Assembly: GCF_900102505.1 (NCBI RefSeq)
Contig: NZ_FMVT01000002.1
Location: 248,001 to 312,000 of the forward strand
DNA length: 64,000 nt
Reading direction: 5' to 3'
DNA from: Paracoccus tibetensis
GTDB taxonomy: Bacteria > Pseudomonadota > Alphaproteobacteria > Rhodobacterales > Rhodobacteraceae
Within the stretch, counting starts at the first letter, position 1; the number at the start of each line of letters is the position of its first letter. The notes under the pieces were generated by a model that was not told the DNA's origin, did no database searches, and worked only from the letters and a program-made list of their open reading frames with translations. This document shows, piece after piece, positions 7,457 through 13,902 of this stretch. Both the position numbers and the translations under genes were made by a program.

Positions 7457-8791
7457 TCACTTAGATGATACGAGCCCGCCATACACGGCCTCTACCTCGC
7501 GCTCCCAGGCGTTGTTGAACCACCGCAGATGGTTTCTCACCTGATGCCGGATTGCTTCCGTTCCCATCAGGTCGGAAGATCGATAAGCGTATCGGATAAA
7601 GTTCCGACCCTTGCCCTTGTGAGTGTATCGGCTCATCAGGTCGCGCTTGTAGACGGAGAAAGAAGGTATCCCGCGCGACTTTGCGGCTACAAGCTTTGCA
7701 TGGATGCCGCGCCTCATCTTGCGGCAGTATGCGTCGATGGAAGATGGTCGGATCAGCGTCCTCTGCCCGTCATAGGTGAAGCCGAGATACTGGATGGGTC
7801 TACTTCCAACCAACAAGCCCTGGTGGAACTCAGCCGCTTCTGTCTTCTCCACCGAGAGCGGGAGGTGGTAGTCTGCAAGTGCCTTTTCCACGACTGCGAC
7901 CACGTGGCGTCGTTTGATCCCACGCGGCAGCACCACTGCAATGTCGTCCGAATATCGCCGGTAAGATCCGCCAAGTGACCGAGCCAGTTCGAGAAGTTGC
8001 CGGTCAAAGGTCCGCATGTAAATGTTTGCATACAAGCCGGAAAGCGGTGTCCCCTGGGGAATACCATAGCTTAGTTCGTGCATCCGGACCAAGCCATCTG
8101 ACCTGCCCCGCACATGCTCCCTGAAGTCGTCGGGCGAGCAGATCCGTCCCTGACGCTTTCGGTCTTTACCTAAGACTGCCTCAATATCGCTTGTCTCCAC
8201 CCATGCGTAACGGGTCATAAACTGGTAGACCGTCCAGTCGTGTCCGAGAAGACGCCCCGCCCCACGAAGGGACAGAAGCTCATCTTTAAGGTGGCTGTGA
8301 TCCAGCATGTCGAAGAAGCCACTGATGTCCATGCAGATGACTTGGCAGTCACCCCGTTCAGCGATTTCGGCAAACAAAGATCGAGCGTGATGGATGTTAC
8401 TCCCGCCTGATCTTCTGTAGGCCAGCACGGACGCTGTAGTTTGATCAGAAGAAAGTGCCTGCTCGTAGACCTCGTTAAGATGCTCTGCGTAGGCCTGAAG
8501 GTAGGCAGCGTCGGCATGCGCTGAATACCTGATGGGCCGCTCCTTCTTCTTCTTTACGACGTCTTTCGCGGCATTCCTTGTGACCTTCCAAGTCGTGTCC
8601 GTGAACCCCAGCAACGGATAAAACCGATGTCGCGTGGCCTCAGACGTGAAGTCATAAGTTCTTTGGCGATCCTTCTCTGATAGCGGAAGATCGAAGTGAC
8701 GATACTTGCGCTCCTTCGTCACAAACGGCGCGACGAAATCGTCTTGTGAGGGATCATATTCATCGTGAGTAGGCAGGTAAAACCCGGGCAT
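7457..8791 (-). CDS. Defence-type reverse transcriptase, DRT2 (UG2)-like
   Basis: RNA-directed DNA polymerase of 444 residues. RT blocks are visible in order: RPIRYSAHAD (about 85-94), VLAYRRSGGSN, the first catalytic Asp155 in CMDISGFFDMLDH, GIPQGTPLSGLYANIYM (about 243-259), and YSDD at 280-283 followed by VVLP. There is no HNH nuclease or maturase X domain, so it is not a group II intron RT. The start at 8791 (MPGFYLPTHDEYD) has GGAG 8 nt upstream. The frame stays open to a GTG at 8971, but that would run through the structured upstream region. The arrangement of the N-terminal FYPLLGF and RPIRYSAH motifs matches what I remember of antiviral Drt2 proteins. The RT call is firm; the DRT2 subtype is a judgement. 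Confidence 0.85.
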   Translation of the reverse strand: MPGFYLPTHDEYDPSQDDFVAPFVTKERKYRHFDLPLSEKDRQRTYDFTSEATRHRFYPLLGFTDTTWKVTRNAAKDVVKKKKERPIRYSAHADAAYLQAYAEHLNEVYEQALSSDQTTASVLAYRRSGGSNIHHARSLFAEIAERGDCQVICMDISGFFDMLDHSHLKDELLSLRGAGRLLGHDWTVYQFMTRYAWVETSDIEAVLGKDRKRQGRICSPDDFREHVRGRSDGLVRMHELSYGIPQGTPLSGLYANIYMRTFDRQLLELARSLGGSYRRYSDDIAVVLPRGIKRRHVVAVVEKALADYHLPLSVEKTEAAEFHQGLLVGSRPIQYLGFTYDGQRTLIRPSSIDAYCRKMRRGIHAKLVAAKSRGIPSFSVYKRDLMSRYTHKGKGRNFIRYAYRSSDLMGTEAIRHQVRNHLRWFNNAWEREVEAVYGGLVSSK

Positions 8792-8818
8792 AGCGACTCC
8801 GTTCGTCAACTGCCCGGG
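8783..8818 (-). promoter_or_regulatory. Hairpin enclosing the RT ribosome-binding site and start codon
   Basis: CCCGGGCA (8783-8790) and TGCCCGGG (8811-8818) form a perfect 8-bp stem with a 20-nt loop. On the minus strand the GGAG lies in the loop, and most of the ATG (8791-8789) falls at the base of the 3' arm, so folding should limit translation of the RT. Confidence 0.6.
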
Positions 8819-9030
8819 CTCTTTGAACCTAACTCCCGCCTTACTTCGCAGACGGTTCGGAATAAACCTGGCGTGGTATGATATGACCACGATGTGTGTG
8901 GAAGGATGCCCGATGTGCAGATGCACGGCCACCCGGATGCTGGCGCAGTTCGCGCTTGCGGTCCTTAACACGGTTCATCCGGGCCCAAAGTCCCAGAGCA
9001 CAACTTACGTGGCGTCGCCTAGTTATGACT
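8792..9030 (-). ncRNA. Putative template ncRNA of the reverse transcriptase
   Basis: This 239-nt segment between the integrase stop and the RT start has several strong hairpins (plus-strand coordinates): CCCGGATG 8932-8939 with CATCCGGG 8976-8983, enclosing GCGC 8943-8946 / GCGC 8952-8955; GTGC 8915-8918 / GCAC 8923-8926; CGTGGT 8872-8877 / ACCACG 8886-8891; and one over the RT start. Positions 8844-8964 contain no stop codon in any minus-strand frame. DRT2 systems carry a structured ncRNA immediately upstream of the RT gene, which the enzyme copies repeatedly. The ends of the RNA and its promoter are not defined by sequence; the coordinates are the whole gap. Confidence 0.55.
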
Positions 9031-10275
9031 TCAAGGGGTGGTAGCAACTTTTTCATCATCCACGAGGGGCGGTGTCGCTGGGGGATCTGCTACGCGCTCA
9101 AAATGAAGGTTCTCGATCATCGCTGACGAAGGGGCAAGGAACTTCGCGTAGAACTTTTCGATCATCTCAACGCTTGTCCCGGCATTCTTCGCAAGCGTGT
9201 AGATGTTAACCACCCCGCCTGACCCAGTGATCCGTTTCTGAATGCTGTAGTGACGGAGTGAGTAAAGTTGCCTGGCCTCCCCTCGCGGGTCCGTCTTCAG
9301 GGCCGCTTTCCCAAGGACGTGGTTGAACATCTGCCTAGCTGCAGTGACCGCGAGAGAACGGTTAAGCAAGTGCGGGAAGAAGAGGAACTGGTCGGGCGAT
9401 GTAGCGCCAGCCAGCTTGATCTGTCGGTGATATGTATCAACGCATTCCGGCATTGTGACGGTGGTCCTGGCGCCGTTCTTACCATCGTGAATCGACAGAT
9501 GAAGAGCCTTCGGGTGCTCCTTTATCTCAATGTCGCTGAGACGCAGCGAGAACAACTCAGACTCAAGTGGCCGCACGAAACTGCCGACCATGAACTCAAT
9601 GAGGTTTGGAAGTTCCATCGTAATGCGGCGCCCCATCACTAGGGCTCCCAGGCTCGCTTCAGCACGTGCGGTGGCAAGCAGAAGCTTATAGTCTTCATCA
9701 CTGAAGGATGGCCGCGGGCGAGGACGTGATGTCTGTCTTGGAAGAGCCGGGACGGTAGAGAGCGTCCCATCCTCCACAGCTTCATTGAACACCTTCCGGA
9801 TCACAATCACATGCTTCGCAAGAGTTGAATCGCTTAGCGGCGCCGCTCTTCTCTCGTTCAACGACTGCAGGTAATCGCGCACAGCCGACGTTTTGATCGT
9901 GCGGATGTCCAACTGTCCAAAGTGTGCAACAAGACCATCTACTGGACGAAGAAGAATGCGTTCGTCATCCCGCGCTGCAAATTTTTTGCTTGATCCCGTC
10001 CCCGCTCGGAGCACGCGCTGGGAAAAGTAATCAAATGACGTTCGGCTCTCTAGCAGTGGCTGCGGCTTGAAGTGACCCTGAGCCGCCAGTGCACTGACCA
10101 GTTCCTCAGCCGCAAGTTTTGCAGCAACCCTTCCAGTCTCGCGCGTCGACCGCACAACATACTTCTTTGTAGCTGAGTTGTAGATCCTTACGTGCCAGTA
10201 GGGGCTGCGCCCAACTCGATAGATGGCGACGCCGCGTCTGATCTGAATAAGGTCAATTTTCTGGTTGCGTGTCAC
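9031..10275 (-). CDS. Tyrosine recombinase (phage/island integrase)
   Basis: Site-specific recombinase of about 414 residues. The catalytic set in the C-terminal domain is visible: Arg in GSFVRPLESELFSLRL (about residue 235), Lys in IHDGKNGART (about 266), Arg-His in LYSLRHYSIQKR (about 341) and the Tyr nucleophile in MIEKFYAKF (about 376). The usual first histidine of HxxR is Tyr here, a tolerated variant. A SAM-like core-binding domain precedes it (SAVRDYLQSLNERR). Neither possible start is ATG: GTG at 10275 has a weak GGA upstream, and TTG at 10287 would add four residues. It lies next to the intact tRNA-Phe, which it presumably targets. Confidence 0.93.
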   Translation of the reverse strand: MTRNQKIDLIQIRRGVAIYRVGRSPYWHVRIYNSATKKYVVRSTRETGRVAAKLAAEELVSALAAQGHFKPQPLLESRTSFDYFSQRVLRAGTGSSKKFAARDDERILLRPVDGLVAHFGQLDIRTIKTSAVRDYLQSLNERRAAPLSDSTLAKHVIVIRKVFNEAVEDGTLSTVPALPRQTSRPRPRPSFSDEDYKLLLATARAEASLGALVMGRRITMELPNLIEFMVGSFVRPLESELFSLRLSDIEIKEHPKALHLSIHDGKNGARTTVTMPECVDTYHRQIKLAGATSPDQFLFFPHLLNRSLAVTAARQMFNHVLGKAALKTDPRGEARQLYSLRHYSIQKRITGSGGVVNIYTLAKNAGTSVEMIEKFYAKFLAPSSAMIENLHFERVADPPATPPLVDDEKVATTP

Positions 10276-10304
10276 AGGTAAATCCAAAGAAACGGACTGA
10301 ATCT

Positions 10305-10323
10305 GTGTCTAACAGTGTCTAAG
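10305..10323. repeat. Right-end pair of GTGTCTA repeats (putative integrase arm sites)
   Basis: GTGTCTAAC (10305-10313) and GTGTCTAAG (10315-10323) repeat the pair at 5358-5380 in the same orientation. They lie between the integrase start and the right 50-bp att repeat. Confidence 0.55.
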
Positions 10324-10386
10324 GAAATCGTGGTCAGTCCGGTAGGCCGACGAAACCACAAACAACACGCTAATTCAATAGGTTGT

Positions 10387-10436
10387 ATGGTGCCCGGAGA
10401 CGGATTTGAACCGCCGACACGCGGATTTTCAATCCG
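10387..10436. repeat. attR: 50-bp repeat within tRNA-Phe
   Basis: Identical to 5274-5323. It comprises the 3' half of the functional tRNA-Phe gene, so integration left the tRNA intact on this side. Confidence 0.92.
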
Positions 10437-10463
10437 CTGCTCTACCAACTGAGCTATCCGGGC
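10388..10463 (-). tRNA. tRNA-Phe (GAA)
   Basis: 76 nt including an encoded CCA. Acceptor GCCCGGA pairs with TCCGGGC. The D-arm is AGCTCAGTTGGTAGAGC, the anticodon arm GCGGATTGAAAATCCGC has anticodon GAA, and the T-arm carries GGTTCAAATCC. It is the attachment gene of the adjacent element and its 3' 49 nt lie in the att repeat. It is transcribed into the island and sits about 70 bp downstream of yacG on the same strand. Confidence 0.97.
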
Positions 10464-10534
10464 CCCGTGTGACGCCATCCGGCATCGGGTAGGCGGTGTT
10501 TATGCGGCGTGCCGGGCGCTGTCCAGACCCAATC

Positions 10535-10705
10535 TCAGGATTTTTCCGGCCCCTCGTCCGCCTCGCCCGGAAGATCTTCCAGCGGCGGGCCCGGGATGGC
10601 GTAATCGCCCCGCAGCCACTTCGCCAGGTCCACATCCGCGCAGCGTTTCGAGCAGAACGGGCGGTAGCGCTCGGTGCGGGGCTTGCCGCAGATCGGACAG
10701 GCCAT
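10535..10705 (-). CDS. yacG: Zinc-binding DNA gyrase inhibitor YacG
   Basis: A 56-residue protein with the YacG zinc site: Cys3, Cys6, Cys18 and Cys22 in ACPICGK and PFCSKRC, followed by DLAKWLRGDYAIPG, typical of the family. In E. coli YacG binds GyrB and blocks DNA binding by gyrase. Its ATG shares one base with the TGA of the upstream RNase gene (TGATG), so it is translationally coupled as the last gene of infA-maf-rng-yacG. The acidic tail is normal. Confidence 0.93.
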   Translation of the reverse strand: MACPICGKPRTERYRPFCSKRCADVDLAKWLRGDYAIPGPPLEDLPGEADEGPEKS

Positions 10706-11760
10706 CAGCCCGCTCCCGCCGCGGCGAGGCGTGCCAGCGGCACGCGGTCCCGCTTGCGGCTCAGCTCGTAAAGGCCCATCGCGGTCCAGCCGACCAGCGT
10801 CGTCTCGGTGCCGCTGGCGCGGAAGGCGGCCGACAGCACCTGGTCCAGCGTCGCGCGGTCGCGCTTGGGCATCGGGGCGAAGTCGATCACCACCTGCCCG
10901 CCCAGGCCCCGCAGCCGCAGCTGGCGCGGCAGATCGCGGGCCAGCGCGATGTTGGCCTTCAGCGCGGCGGCGGGCGAGCTGTCATTGCCGGTGTTCACAT
11001 CGACCGCGACGAGGGCGCGCGTCGCCTCGATCACGGCGTCGCCGGCCCCGGCGCCGAAGGGCACGCGCGGCGAGAGCAGCGCGTCCACGGCCTCCAGAAC
11101 GCCGCAGCGGGCGAAGCTGTCCTCGCCCTCCTCGACGGCATCGGGTGCGGGCTCGGCCCATTCGGTCCAGGCTTGCTCCCAGGGGGAAGCGGCGTCCAGC
11201 AGCAGCTCGGGTCCGCCCTCGCCCTCGGCGCAGACGCCGTCCGCCAGGTCCAGCAGCTGCGCCAGTTCCGCGGCGATCTCGTCCTCCTCGGCCAGTTCCG
11301 CGGCGCTGCGCAGGATCAGGCCGTGGCTGCGCCCATCAAGCGCGGCGGTACCGAGCGCCTCGAGCAGCGCGCGCTCCTCCGCCTCCCGGATCTTGCGCGA
11401 GACGTTCACGCCCGGCGCATCGGGGGTCACCAGCGCGTGGCGGCCGCGGAAGATCAGCCGCGTCGTCAGCGGGATCGCCTTGCCGGGCTCGGCGACTCCG
11501 GCCACCTGCACCAGCAGCGGCTTGCCCTCGGCAATCCCCCGACGGTCGCGCAGATAGCCGGTCTGGCCCTCGGGCAGGCGCACGAAGATCCCGCCCTGCC
11601 CCTTCATGAGCCGCTCGGCCACGCCGCGGCAGATCGCGCCGGGCGCAAGCGGAGTCAGGGGCGAGATGTCGGCCAGAAGGTCGACGAGCTGGCCGTCCTC
11701 CATCAGGGCGGCAGCTTCCCTGCCGAAGAGGCGTCCCAGAACGACCTGGCGACCTTTCAT
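10705..11760 (-). CDS. Ribonuclease E/G family protein
   Basis: Endoribonuclease of the RNase E/G type, 351 residues, shorter than E. coli RNase G (about 490). An S1-like stretch with GYLRDRRGI near residue 70 is followed by the catalytic core, where the two metal-binding aspartates are in [10 protein letters not shown] and VVIDFAPM. The C-terminal zinc-link and small domain of RNase G are absent, and that short form is common in this order. The likely role is RNA processing; which substrates it cuts cannot be told. The start ATG at 11760 overlaps the maf stop (ATGA). Confidence 0.88.
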   Translation of the reverse strand: MKGRQVVLGRLFGREAAALMEDGQLVDLLADISPLTPLAPGAICRGVAERLMKGQGGIFVRLPEGQTGYLRDRRGIAEGKPLLVQVAGVAEPGKAIPLTTRLIFRGRHALVTPDAPGVNVSRKIREAEERALLEALGTAALDGRSHGLILRSAAELAEEDEIAAELAQLLDLADGVCAEGEGGPELLLDAASPWEQAWTEWAEPAPDAVEEGEDSFARCGVLEAVDALLSPRVPFGAGAGDAVIEATRALVAVDVNTGNDSSPAAALKANIALARDLPRQLRLRGLGGQVVIDFAPMPKRDRATLDQVLSAAFRASGTETTLVGWTAMGLYELSRKRDRVPLARLAAAGAG

Positions 11761-12389
11761 GCGGCGTCTCCTTGGGTTTCGGGCAGGATGCCCGCGGCGG
11801 CAAGCATGGCGGCGGTCTCGGCCAAGGGCAGGCCCACGACGGCCGAGAACGAACCTTCAATCCACGGGATGAAGGCCGCGGCGGCGCCTTGGATGGCGTA
11901 GGCGCCGGCCTTGCCCTGCCAGTCGCCAATGTCGAGATAGCGCTCGAGCGCGGCAGGCTCGATGGGGCGCATCCGCACCCGGGTCTCCACCAGGCGCAGG
12001 CGCGTCCGGCCGCCCTGCCGCAGGGCCAGCGCGGTCAGGACCAGGTGCCGGCGCCCCGACATGAGCCGCATGAAGGCGGCGGCCTCCGCCCGGTCCGCGG
12101 GCTTGCCGAGGATGCGGCGGCCGACGCTGACGGTCGTGTCCGCGGTCAGCAGCAGCTCGTCATCGGCCAGAGGCAGCGCCTCGGCCTTCTCAGTGGCCAT
12201 GCGGCGGACATAGTCGCGCGCCGTCTCGCCGCGATGCGGTGTCTCGTCGATGTCGGCGGGGCGCAGGGCGTCGGGCCGGATGCCGATCTGCGCGAGAAGC
12301 TCAAGCCGGCGAGGGCTGGCCGAGCCGAGGATCAGCCGCGGCCGCGTGGCCGGACATGCGCCGGCCTCAGCTGCGGGATCGGGCGTCAC
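11757..12389 (-). CDS. maf: Maf-family nucleotide pyrophosphatase
   Basis: Hydrolyses non-canonical or specific NTPs to NMP and pyrophosphate. The 210-residue protein has the signature [12 protein letters not shown] near residue 22 and the catalytic Asp in [16 protein letters not shown]. The [14 protein letters not shown] block near the C-terminus is also typical. It starts at a GTG (12389) that overlaps the infA stop (GTGA) and ends overlapping the RNase start, so it is tightly coupled in the operon. Confidence 0.94.
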   Translation of the reverse strand: MTPDPAAEAGACPATRPRLILGSASPRRLELLAQIGIRPDALRPADIDETPHRGETARDYVRRMATEKAEALPLADDELLLTADTTVSVGRRILGKPADRAEAAAFMRLMSGRRHLVLTALALRQGGRTRLRLVETRVRMRPIEPAALERYLDIGDWQGKAGAYAIQGAAAAFIPWIEGSFSAVVGLPLAETAAMLAAAGILPETQGDAA

Positions 12390-12604
12390 TTGAAGCGATA
12401 GTTGATGCGTCCCTTGGACAGGTCGTAGGTGTTCATCTCGACCTGCACCTTGTCCCCCGCGAGAACGCGGATGCGGTTCTTCCGCATCTTTCCTGCCATA
12501 TGCGCGATGATCTCATGGCCGTTTTCCAGCTCGACCCGGAATGTCGCATTGGGCAGGAGTTCCTTAACGACACCGGGGAATTCGAGCATTTCTTCCTTGG
12601 CCAT
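12386..12604 (-). CDS. infA: Translation initiation factor IF-1
   Basis: A 72-residue OB-fold protein, [13 protein letters not shown] ... GRINYRFK, which matches the IF-1 family over its full length. It binds the ribosomal A site during initiation. The ATG at 12604 has GGAG 5 nt upstream; an in-frame GTG two codons earlier is less likely. It leads the infA-maf-rng-yacG operon. Confidence 0.98.
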   Translation of the reverse strand: MAKEEMLEFPGVVKELLPNATFRVELENGHEIIAHMAGKMRKNRIRVLAGDKVQVEMNTYDLSKGRINYRFK

Positions 12605-12691
12605 GGTCACTCCATCATGAACGTCCCGCAGGATTCGGGACCGGGGTTAGATGCGACCGCACGGCAGGAATTTCAAGGAAAAAGCGCCTGC

Positions 12692-13843
12692 TCAGCTGGC
12701 AATGCGACCTTCGGGCAGATCGAGGTCGCCGCCGAGCCCCCCGCCGTCCCCCATCTGCAGGCGGAAGGGATCGTCCCCCTCCGGCAGCAGGCCGGGGACG
12801 AAGCCCGCCGCGGGCCCGCCGATGCCGTCCAGCATAGCGCCCCCTGCATGAAGGGAAGCAGCCTCCTCGGCAGGCGCGCCGAGGCGGATCGCGTGGCAGC
12901 CCGCCGCCTCGCCGAGGCGCCCCTGCGCCAGAAGCTGGCCATCCACCGTCTCGACCCGGGCATCGGTCAGCCGGGCGCGGGGCAGCATCAGAAGCCGGCC
13001 CTCGGTCAGCGCGCGCAGCTCGCCCAGAGTAATGCGGCGGCGGCAGAGCACGCCGACGACCTCGACCGAGGCCTCGCGCACGGCCGAGGCGATGTCCTCG
13101 GGCTCGGCCGCGCCCGCCGCTGGCGCCTCGGACGGGGCTTCCAGCTGGGGGATGGCGGTGGGCGCGGCTGTCGGGGCCGGGCGGGATTGCGTCTCGGGCT
13201 GCGGCAGCGCCAGCAGCAGGCGGCCGTCCCGGCTGGCGGGGGCGCCGAGGCGCATCTGGAAATCGAGGCTGCGGAAGGCGTCATGGTCCAGCAGCAGCGA
13301 CAGGCTGCGTGCCTCGTCGACGGCAGTGACGAAGCGGAACGCGCCCATGCTCTCGAAACCGGGCAGGCTGCACAATTCCTCGCGCAGCTCGGTCAGGAGG
13401 GCGTTGATGAAGTCGGTGCAGAGCAGCGCCTCGCTGCGCGTGGGGCGCCGCCGCTCGCCCTCGCGCGTGGTGACGCGGCCCAGGGTCTGGATCTCGATCA
13501 GCGCCGTCACCGCCTCGGGGCAAAGCGCGACGGCGCCGAGCGTCTCCCCTGGCCCCTGCAGGATGCCCAGGAGCGGGCGATCGGGCAGCAGCTCGATCAG
13601 TTCGGCCAGCGTCAGCGCGCCGGCGGTCACGTCGAGCGGCTGGACGGGCAGCGCGTGCAGCCGTTCGGCCACGCGCCCGAAGGCGGTCGCCGCCGCGCGC
13701 GAAGGGGTGCTGGGCGTCTGCCGCGGCAGCTCGGGCGGGCGGCCGCGCTTCGTCTCGGCCTGCCGCCGTGCCAGCAACTGCCGCAAGACCCCCCCTGCAC
13801 CGGACATGGCGTCCTGTTCCGCATCCGTCTGCTGGCTGGTCAT
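12692..13843 (-). CDS. FliM/FliN-type (SpoA domain) protein
   Basis: A 383-residue protein. The middle part (LPVQPLDVTAGALTLAELIELLPDRPLLGIL ... ALLTELREEL) resembles FliM. The C-terminal third (VREASVEVVGVLCRRRITLGELRALTEGRLLMLPR ... VETVDGQLLAQGRLGEAAGCHAIRL) has the FliN/SpoA surface-presentation pattern, joined by an Ala/Pro linker at about 220-265. Such orphan proteins are annotated in Rhodobacterales as FliM/FliN C-terminal-domain proteins. No other flagellar gene is nearby, so a motor-switch role is an inference. Confidence 0.75.
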   Translation of the reverse strand: MTSQQTDAEQDAMSGAGGVLRQLLARRQAETKRGRPPELPRQTPSTPSRAAATAFGRVAERLHALPVQPLDVTAGALTLAELIELLPDRPLLGILQGPGETLGAVALCPEAVTALIEIQTLGRVTTREGERRRPTRSEALLCTDFINALLTELREELCSLPGFESMGAFRFVTAVDEARSLSLLLDHDAFRSLDFQMRLGAPASRDGRLLLALPQPETQSRPAPTAAPTAIPQLEAPSEAPAAGAAEPEDIASAVREASVEVVGVLCRRRITLGELRALTEGRLLMLPRARLTDARVETVDGQLLAQGRLGEAAGCHAIRLGAPAEEAASLHAGGAMLDGIGGPAAGFVPGLLPEGDDPFRLQMGDGGGLGGDLDLPEGRIAS

Positions 13844-13902
13844 GGTCCGTCCGAATCGCGCTGCTGTCCCGGCCAGATTCGCAAGGAAGGGTTGATAAAC
13901 CG

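Larger units (their letters stand above)
5274..10436. mobile_element. 5.1-kb integrative element in tRNA-Phe
   Basis: Two identical 50-bp copies of the tRNA-Phe 3' part (5274-5323 and 10387-10436) flank a block with clearly lower GC than its surroundings. The right copy is part of the intact tRNA gene and the integrase gene lies next to it, the usual layout of a tRNA-targeting island. From one repeat start to the other is 5113 bp. Cargo in order: RHH protein and HUH endonuclease (plus strand), then serine resolvase, reverse transcriptase and tyrosine integrase (minus strand). No capsid, conjugation or packaging genes are present, so on its own it must be mobilised by a helper or move by excision plus natural means. 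Whether it is still mobile cannot be seen, but no gene is obviously broken. Confidence 0.88.

Noticed and set aside
7457-8791. Retron or group II intron RT
   Set aside because: No maturase X or HNH domain and no intron domain V/VI-like structure was seen downstream; length and N-terminal motifs differ from the ~320-residue retron RTs, and no msr/msd inverted a1/a2 arrangement is evident.
8791-8971. N-terminal extension of the RT to the in-frame GTG at 8971
   Set aside because: The extension would run through the hairpin-rich region and is unlike RT N-termini; the ATG at 8791 has a Shine-Dalgarno. The open frame is better explained by the stop-poor template RNA.
8841-9059. A 72-residue conventional gene upstream of the RT
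   Set aside because: It overlaps the end of the integrase gene, lacks a ribosome-binding site and lies in structured sequence. It is kept only as part of the neo hypothesis.
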